Assembly: GCA_963971285.1 (NCBI GenBank)
Contig: OZ020247.1
Span: 10,250,614-10,314,613 of the forward strand
Source of the DNA: Astropecten irregularis
Lineage: Eukaryota; Echinodermata; Asteroidea; Paxillosida; Astropectinidae
Reading direction: 5' to 3'
DNA length: 64,000 nucleotides
The translations under genes were made by a program, and so were the position numbers. The notes under the pieces were generated by a model, which had not been told where the DNA came from, did no database searches, and saw only the letters and a list, made by a program, of their open reading frames with translations. Shown here piece by piece: positions 57,609 to 64,000 of this stretch; the first letter of the stretch is position 1; every line of letters begins with the position of its first letter.

Positions 57609-58152
57609 TTTAAAGGTAGTATCATACTTTGGTAGCACCGTAGCATACCGAAACAGAAATGTTCACAGATTTACCTATAACTTACATGGTATAAAGAGGG
57701 TGATGGCAGAAACATACTGTCTTGTATTTAGTGGGTAACATTGTTTGTTTGACGGAAACAGCTTGTTGTTACTAAGAGCTGCCATTTTGGAAAAGTGATT
57801 TATTTATATCACAACTTCACAAGGCATGTGCGTCATAGTGCGCATGAGTATTGGTAGGTTTGTCCATGGGTAGCACAGTACATTACACATAAGGTTAAGA
57901 TTTTCCTGCCTGAAATAATTTATCCAGAAAAGAGTAAAACCAATGACCAAAATAATTTTTGATCTTTTAAAGATCAAAATAAAAGAGAAAAGACTTAAGA
58001 AATACTGTGGCTGTTTTTCACTGTTTTCTCAAAAAGTGAGCAACGTATGGGACTGAAGTTTTCACAGATGACCGATACTGTATCTGTCTTGGTATTTTTG
58101 CCCATGAATCTGTACTTCTTTGACAAATCCCAAAGTATAATGTTACCTTTAA
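57609..58152. mobile_element. M1 MITE with internal insertion
   Basis: Both tips present, but about 170 extra bases (about 57721-57895) interrupt one arm, explaining the 544-bp length. Confidence 0.7.
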
Positions 58153-58744
58153 TATGCAAAATAATCCCAACGTTGATTCCACATTACACTTTTCAACTTT
58201 GGTAACTTTAAAGAGTCTCTGCAATGGAATTATGGCTTAAACATGTGCCAATAAAAAACTGTACATGGGGACTATGATTTTACCCACTTCCTCACATTGA
58301 TTTAGGGTTAAAACAGGCTGTTGTTTTTTGGTTTGTGTGCTAATTAGCATCTCCATATTCATGAGCAAAACTGTGATGTCATCTGGGGAACTGAGAGCAG
58401 TATTAAACCCAATTCATTTGTGCACAAACAGTTTTATAGGTTTTCTGACAGACCTTTTCCTCCTCAATGGGTTTTATTTTGCCAAATATGTTCCTTTCAC
58501 TCAACTGGTGGTGTAATTTTTTCACCAAACCAAGGTCAAGTTTGCCTCTTCATTTTGTATGTGTTTTCATTATATTTTTGCTGTTGGTTCCCTACATGAG
58601 TATGCGTGAAAAAACCCCGTTTTACAAAGCCATTCAAAGGAAAACCAAATGATGGTTTGCAACCAAAATAAGACTTGCCATTCATTATTTGTCAGTATAG
58701 GCTTATTCTCTGTATGAAGGCAATAAATTAACCTGACTGAAAAA

Positions 58745-59065
58745 AAGCAATATTTGAGGTGGGGGGATGGCGTGTATCATCATCCCCCCAATATTGCGAG
58801 GTTGAATATCATTCAAGTATATTGTATAGAAATATTACATGATCCTTGTTTGTTTTTTTTTAGTCTTCGCAGTGAATACTGTTAAATTCTTCTGAAAATC
58901 GTTTTTAAAATGCTCTAAAATTCGACTTTTCCACTCTGTTTTTATTAAAAAGTCTCTGGTTTGGGGAAGGGGTATCCCACCTCCACTCACCCCGTCATGA
59001 TCGCTTCGTTCCCTCGCATAAGACACCAAATCACCAATCATCCCCCCATTCATAAAAGGAAATCG
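58745..59065. mobile_element. G/C-run element, uninterrupted copy
   Basis: Matches 46200-46830 without the hAT-like insertion. Lies between the two carboxypeptidase genes. Confidence 0.65.
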
Positions 59066-59220
59066 ACACCAGTGATCAAAGCCGTCTCATATCTAGGTCT
59101 TTTAAGTACCTTAGAGCATAATAAAATCCTGGCCACTGACTTATGGCCATATTGACGCTTTATACACCAAGAAAATGACAAGCAGTTGACACAGAGTGCA
59201 TCCCTCTGATATCATTTGCT

Positions 59221-59521
59221 TTTATTTACCGTCTGAGCATTTCAAAACGGTCCATATGACATAACGAGTATTTAAATCACAATAATGTTGACACAATGTA
59301 TTAAGATAATATTCTGGCAGCCAAAATTAGTTGCATTGTAGCAACTTCCAAATTAGTTTAAATTGGAATAAAATCATCAAACAACGACAAGAAAAACTGA
59401 CTGAATTTAACAAGCGTGCAGCAGTCGCAAGTCAAAACTGTCCATCGTATATTGGAAGACCGTTTGTGATTTGTGAGTGTATCCGAAGGAAATAAAGAGA
59501 GACCGTGCATGCAGAGGGATT
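59221..59521 (-). terminator. carboxypeptidase 2 3' UTR with AATAAA
   Basis: Minus-strand AATAAA at 59221-59226, about 300 bases after the stop. No equally close signal is seen for carboxypeptidase 1. Confidence 0.5.
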
Positions 59522-59706
59522 TTAGTGACTCATAATATGTTGGCCGGTGACTTTGATGGCTTCAAACACCTCATTGGCACTGTCTGAGATGTACTGTTCG
59601 GGCATGAGGAAGCCGTAGTAACCCGTGTCTCTAAGCTCGGGGGCGAAGGCGTGTTGGATCCCAGCCTGACCATAAGCCCAGTCAATACTCGACCCAGGAG
59701 CAAGAT
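59522..59706 (-). CDS. carboxypeptidase 2, last exon with stop
   Basis: [20 protein letters not shown] then [19 protein letters not shown] and a tail ending GQHIMSH, one residue longer than the paralogue. Confidence 0.95.
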
Positions 59707-62700
59707 CTGTCAACAAAACATTAAAAGTATAATACGTGATTGGTAAAAGTCACAGAGCAGCACTCACACTTTGTCTAATCCAGCATGTACATGACATAAT
59801 GAGCCTGTGAAAATTTGAGCTCAATTGGACATCATTCTGAGTCGTGAGAAAATAGCGAAAAACCGACTGAATTTTTCTTATAAAACATAAAGAATAATTT
59901 TTATCTTACCTTGATATCTAAACTGTTTTCGGTCTTTGTAGTATTAATTTCTGGATAAATACACCATCTCAGACGGAAATATTTTAATGGTATGTTCTAC
60001 CAGCACCATTTTCATACCCAGGAAGTTACACGTAAATCTGTGAACATTTCTGTTTGGATATGTTACCAATTCTTTACTTACCTTTAATAATTAATAAGAG
60101 TGTCTGCAGATGTATCGATTCACGATCTCGAGACCGTCAAAAATTGAAAACCAAGTGTTTGTTTCTTTTCCCTTGTTTCCCTTGTTATTATTAGCTAGGG
60201 TTTAGATAAGCATAAATTATTATGGCCTATAGTACATGTACAAGTATTATTAGAAAGGGTTTTGGTAAGCATGGCGTATACGTATATAGTAAAAAGTTTA
60301 ACCTGAAACAAAGCTATCGATCAATCGCTTATCCCGGAGTTAGGTCAAGGCTATACGCTGTGCTACTGCCGTGACGAACTCAACATTAATAATAAATGCA
60401 TTTTCAAGTTTGGCACGGCAATAGCACGGCGTTTAGCGTGAATTTGGCTCGGCAAATTGAGTTCGGCACGGCAAGCTCTTTGCCTCGACAGGGTCTGCCG
60501 CGCTATCGGTATTTGGAACGGCAGTGGCACGATAAGTTCGGCGTCTTAGCGTAACTGCTGCGCTATTGCCGTATAAAGACTATTGCTGCACTCATTTGAT
60601 TTAAGTTCGGCACATCAATTAGCACGGCGTATATCTTGGCCTTACGTCGCTTCAATTCCTTTGATATTGAACTATTCATACAGGGGCCAATTTAATAGAG
60701 CTGCTAAGCACACAAATTCGCTAAGCATGTTGACATTTCTGTCTTTATAAAATCAGGATTAACAAGCAAATTTCCATGTGTTGTATATCAGTTACAATTG
60801 TTCTTTATAGTTGTTGTTCACTGACCACGAATATCAAATCAAATTTTCAATGGTGGTTTGTTTAATTGGACAAGTCGTTTTTGTGCTAAGCAATTCTTTG
60901 TGCTAAGCAGTGCTATGAAATTGGACCCTGGAAAACAGATTAGAACGAGGTTGTAGAATATTTCAAGACTTACAGAGGAGGTTGGCGATGCTTCCCGTCC
61001 TGAATGTCAGTCCGTTGACTTTCTTGAGAGCAGCCATGGCATCATTGGCTACAGTCATCTGCAAAGAAATAAAGCTTTGCATTATTAGTGACTGCTACCA
61101 GTACATGCACTAAAACTGCTGCAAACTGCTGCTCTATAAATAAAATAATGGTGAAAAAAATTAAAGAAATTCCCTGGGCGTTTTTCACTGTTTTCTCAAA
61201 GAGTCGACCCCGTGTGGGACTGATATTTTCACAGATGACTGTCACCGTATATATCTTTTTTGATATTTTTGCCCAGGAATCTGTATTTCTTTGACAAAAA
61301 CCAAAGTATGATATTACCTTTAATTCATAATCGAGTCTGCTGCTACCTAGCGGTTGAAATGCATGCTTACCTGGTCATTGTAGTTAGGGGGTAGAGACTT
61401 CGTCCAGCCGTATGGCACCATCCATAACTGTGTGTAAGTGTGCATGTCAATGAACACCTCAACGTTGGACAATCCCTTGATGTAAGTTGCAACGGTCCGC
61501 ACCTCGATCTCAGAGAATGCTGAGGGCCCACGGTAAGACTGGGAACAAGGGTACGAGTCGGATGCGTAATCTGTGACATTGTGAAGAAAATAGTCAGGCT
61601 CGATCCATTTTCATGATGGACAAAAAAAAAAAAAAAGAATCCAATCAACAGCGACCATGCATCAGTGACAACCGCGACTTCCCCTAAAAGCCATATCAAG
61701 GTCCTGTCAAACACTACCGATGTAGCTCGCCGGAGCTAAACCGGGGCACGAAATAAACAACGGCGAGAAAATCGGTAGAGCTCCGTCGAGATAGCACTTA
61801 GTTAAAGCCCTGTCACACCTATCGGTATCGGTACATAGTACGGCAGCACAACGGGTTTACAGCAGTAAGAACGGACGTACATCGATAAGAACGGTTTCAC
61901 ATCGGTAAGAACGGTTTCACATTGGTAAGAAGGGTGATTTCACATCGGTAAGAACGTTTGTATATCGATAAGAACGGTAGTACATTGATAGGAACGGTTG
62001 TACATCGGTAAGAACGGTAGTACATCGGTAAGAACGGTTTCACATTGGTAAGAACGGTGATTTCACATTGGTAAGAACGGTTTTACATCGATAAGAACGG
62101 TAGTGTACATCGATAGGAACGGTAGTACATCGGTAAGAACGGTAGTACATCAGTAAGAACGGTAGTACATCGGTAAGAACGGTAGTACATCGGTAAGAAC
62201 GGTTGTACATCGGTAAGAACGGTTGTACATCGGTAAGAACGGTTGTACATCGGTAAGAACGGTTGTACATCGGTAAGAACGGTTGTACATCGGTAAGAAC
62301 GGTTTCACATCAGTAAGAACGGTTTCAAATCGGTAAGAACGGTTTCACATCAGTAAGAACGGTTTCACATCGGTATTAAAGACATAGGCGACAAACTTAG
62401 CATTGGCAGGCGACGGTATAAAGAAAATGAACATGCTCAAAACTGTACTGCGGCCGATGCGCTGCCGGAGCGAGCAACGGTATTGCAACGGTAGTACATC
62501 GGCAGCATCGGCAGTACTCCGGTATGGCTTCGTTGTGATAGGTAGAGCACCGATATCGCCCCGTAAATGGACCGGTGGCTCTGCGGTGGCCTCAATGTGT
62601 GCCGTACTGGTACCGATGTGATATCGCAGGCCTTTTGATGCACTGACGATGACTGCCAGGGTTTTTTTTTTTACTGGTAGTTTGTAAATGTAGAACAGTG

Positions 62701-63662
62701 TGGAACTTACGGTTCCAGTGGTCGTCCTATATAGTTTCTGTTACAGCGAGCAGCAACACAACAAGCAGTAGCAGCAAGCACCATCAGCAAACAGCAAGCA
62801 GCAGCAAGCAGCAGCAGCAGCAGCAGCAAACAGCAAGCAGAAGCAAGCAGCAGCAGCAAACAGCAAGCAGAAGCAAGCAGCAAGCAGCAGCAAGCAGCAA
62901 GCAGCAGCAGCAGCAGCAGCAAACAGCAAGCAGAAGGAAGCAGCAAGCAGCAGCAAACAGCAAGCAGCAGCAGCAACCAGCAGCAGAATCCACCATTAGC
63001 AGCAGCAACATCCAATGTTAGAACAGAAATGGTTTGCAGTACTTACGGTCCCAGTGGTCGTCCCAGTTTCTGTTGGGATCTGTGCCTAAGCACCAGTATC
63101 CAGGATTGGACGTTTTCGTCTTTCTCCACATACGATCGTACTGCGAACAAACAAACAAAAACACACCATAATAGACCTTCCTTATGTTATACAGACATTC
63201 GCTGGTGGTTGGCATGGGCGGCCAATGTTGGCAAAAGGTAAGTTAAGACGAGCAGAGTCGAAGGAGAATGTGGCTGTCTGAATGTATTGACATTATAGAG
63301 TTTGCAAACGACTTTTCACACATAGGGGAAACCATCTCTGCCATTGTGTAGAAAAATGTGTATAGTTTTAAGTGTCCCTGCTATACAAAACAAGATGAAG
63401 ACTAGAGCAGGCTAGTCGGAACGTTGAGACCTTACGAGAAGTGCGAAAGTACGACCGATTCTTACAAAGTGTTTCCGCAAACCGATTCATATACCAATTG
63501 TCACCATGCAAAGCCTCAAATCTTTCTTAAGAACTTGTCTAGTATACAAACCTGGTAGCTGTACTTGTAACCGTCTGGGTTGAGCATTGGCATGATGTAG
63601 AAATCAACCTTATCCAAAAGAGTCACAATCTCCGCGTCACCGGCTTTGTATTTGGTCACAAG
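59522..63662 (-). CDS. second M14A carboxypeptidase, tandem paralogue, 3' five exons only
   Basis: Minus-strand exons in order: 63552-63662, 63047-63140, 61371-61570, 60974-61058, 59522-59706 (stop TAA). Exon lengths and phases match the last five exons of carboxypeptidase 1 except the final one (185 versus 182 nt). 224 residues are present, from [20 protein letters not shown] to GQHIMSH. Visible residues: MWRKT arginine, NRNWD, third zinc His in DMHTYTQ, and PELRDTG glutamate. The 255-equivalent is Ile (SSIDW), so an A-type pocket again. The HSREW exon, activation peptide and signal peptide are not in 63663-64000 and must lie beyond the right edge. No frameshift or stop is seen, so it is probably functional. 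Same strand and head to tail with carboxypeptidase 1, so a tandem duplicate. Confidence 0.95.
59722..60095. mobile_element. M2 MITE in carboxypeptidase 2 intron
   Basis: M2 arm starting tgattggtaaaagtcacaga, decayed centre, shared arm to ttacctttaat. Confidence 0.7.
60325..60665. repeat. GCACGGC-rich repeat, possible TIR element
   Basis: Ends aaggctatacgctgtgct and agcacggcgtatatcttggcct; interior is full of gcacggcaa and complementary ttgccgt motifs. Confidence 0.5.
60683..60928. mobile_element. M3 MITE in carboxypeptidase 2 intron
   Basis: Ends ggggccaatttaatagagct and gtgctatgaaattggaccc, 45 bases downstream of exon 60974 on the minus strand. Confidence 0.75.
60974..61058 (-). CDS. carboxypeptidase 2, exon equivalent to exon 9
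   Basis: [20 protein letters not shown] then TGSIANLL, 85 nt, ending on T of the gating Tyr codon. Confidence 0.94.
61155..61322. mobile_element. M1 MITE, half
   Basis: One arm, from tttttcactgttttctcaaa to gtatgatattacctttaa. Confidence 0.65.
61371..61570 (-). CDS. carboxypeptidase 2, exon equivalent to exon 8
   Basis: [20 protein letters not shown] through [20 protein letters not shown]; 200 nt. The 5' part is identical to carboxypeptidase 1 over about 67 bases, while the 3' half differs at many positions. Confidence 0.95.
61860..62375. repeat. 20-bp minisatellite, about 25 copies
   Basis: Unit close to aagaacggttgtacatcggt in the carboxypeptidase 2 intron. The most homogeneous units are at 62200-62300; some differ by length (gtgatttcacat). 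Flanking sequence on both sides (cctgtcacacctatcggtat and ggtaccgatgtgatatcgca) is related, so the array may have grown inside a TIR element. Confidence 0.9.
62711..62742 (-). pseudogene. duplicated, diverged exon-7 tip in carboxypeptidase 2
   Basis: A copy of the exon end and donor (ggttccagtggtcgtcc), with a small insertion before the fragment agtttctgtt. It is separated from the true exon at 63047 by an AGC array, the same arrangement as at 49578. Confidence 0.7.
62745..63010. repeat. AGC array in carboxypeptidase 2 intron
   Basis: AGCAGC/AGCAAAC/AGAAGC units between the exon-7 tip copy (62711) and the true exon (63047), at the same place as in carboxypeptidase 1. Confidence 0.9.
63047..63140 (-). 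CDS. carboxypeptidase 2, exon equivalent to exon 7
   Basis: [20 protein letters not shown] then [11 protein letters not shown]. It differs from carboxypeptidase 1 by two residues, P to S and M to W. Confidence 0.95.
63395..63500. repeat. single arm of the hammerhead-like palindromic repeat
   Basis: gactagagcaggctagtc followed by ggaacgttgagacc and gtgtttccgcaaaccgattc; core GAAA changed to GGAA, so probably inactive. Confidence 0.5.
63552..63662 (-). CDS. carboxypeptidase 2, exon equivalent to exon 6
   Basis: [20 protein letters not shown] then [17 protein letters not shown]; same 111-nt length and phase as in the paralogue. It is the first exon inside the window. Confidence 0.94.
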
Positions 63663-63903
63663 CTGCGGAACAAAATAATTCATGATTAGTGACAACTTGA
63701 CTGGTATACTCGTAAAGAAACATCCACACAGAAACAGTTGGCGAGCTTGAACCGATAGACAATGGAGGCTGGCTAATGCACTTCCTTCCTTTTTACGATT
63801 CAAAATAGTGCGCCATCAAGAGTTTGTAAAACGTAGGCCAATCACAATTCACGAAATTTGTTTGTTCACCTAATGCGACAGTAGTCTGGTTCCCAGACCC
63901 AAG

Positions 63904-63997
63904 AATACACGGGTTTACACTTCCAAAAGTGCGCATGCGTGATAGTGCCTCGTTTCGAAGTCGCGATAAAAACCGCAGAAGTGTAAACACGTGTATT
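63904..63997. repeat. 94-bp inverted repeat at window edge
   Basis: Arms aatacacgggtttacacttc and gaagtgtaaacacgtgtatt, one mismatch. Possible foldback element in the intron of carboxypeptidase 2. Confidence 0.7.
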
Positions 63998-64000
63998 GTC

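Noticed and set aside
62698..63021. Gln/Ser-rich and Leu/Cys-rich frames
   Set aside because: AGC-array artefacts in the carboxypeptidase 2 intron.

Overview
This window is nuclear DNA of an animal: short exons with GT-AG introns, introns up to 15 kb, and dense non-autonomous transposons and SINEs. The gene set (ERK kinase, cilium-specific dynein docking protein, digestive M14 carboxypeptidases) and the repeat style (many small terminal-inverted-repeat elements, tRNA-like SINEs, ACATGT-rich introns) suggest a marine deuterostome invertebrate, perhaps an echinoderm such as a sea star. The species assignment is inference. No bacterial, viral or organellar genes were seen.

Layout. (1) 550-37782, minus strand: a complete ERK1/2 MAP kinase gene, 8 coding exons, 370 residues. 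Its start codon is at 37782, its stop at 550, and a possible poly(A) signal lies at 21-26. Introns 1 and 2 (14.2 and 14.9 kb) hold nearly all of the window's ACATGT-type simple sequence and many MITEs. (2) 40397-45603, plus strand: a complete coiled-coil gene of the CCDC63/CCDC114 (ODAD1) outer-dynein-arm docking family, 9 coding exons, 579 residues, with a poly(A) signal at 45642. It lies head to head with ERK, about 2.6 kb away. (3) 46972-56400, minus strand: a complete M14A pro-carboxypeptidase, 10 exons, 418 residues, with signal peptide, activation peptide and all catalytic residues. It is convergent with the coiled-coil gene. (4) 59522-63662, minus strand: the last five exons of a tandem paralogue of the same carboxypeptidase, whose 5' exons lie beyond the right edge. 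I assembled all exons by hand from splice sites, reading phase and family alignment; every junction keeps frame.

The genes do not form an operon and have unrelated roles: signalling, ciliary motility and extracellular protein digestion. The two carboxypeptidases are a head-to-tail tandem duplication, with one exon that looks recently homogenised.

Most non-coding sequence is mobile-element debris. I name families M1 to M9 and SINE-A and SINE-B for reference here only. Several insertions can be read to the base with target-site duplications: a hAT-like 293-bp element (8-bp duplication), a Harbinger-like 374-bp element (TTA duplication) and a 1.44-kb element flanked by TA. The most unusual signals are hammerhead-ribozyme-like cores in a palindromic repeat, a 1.2-kb inverted-repeat element with eight perfect TGACGTCA sites, and copies of a carboxypeptidase exon end tied to AGC-repeat arrays in both paralogues. 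I found no convincing wholly new system; these are the leads worth checking.
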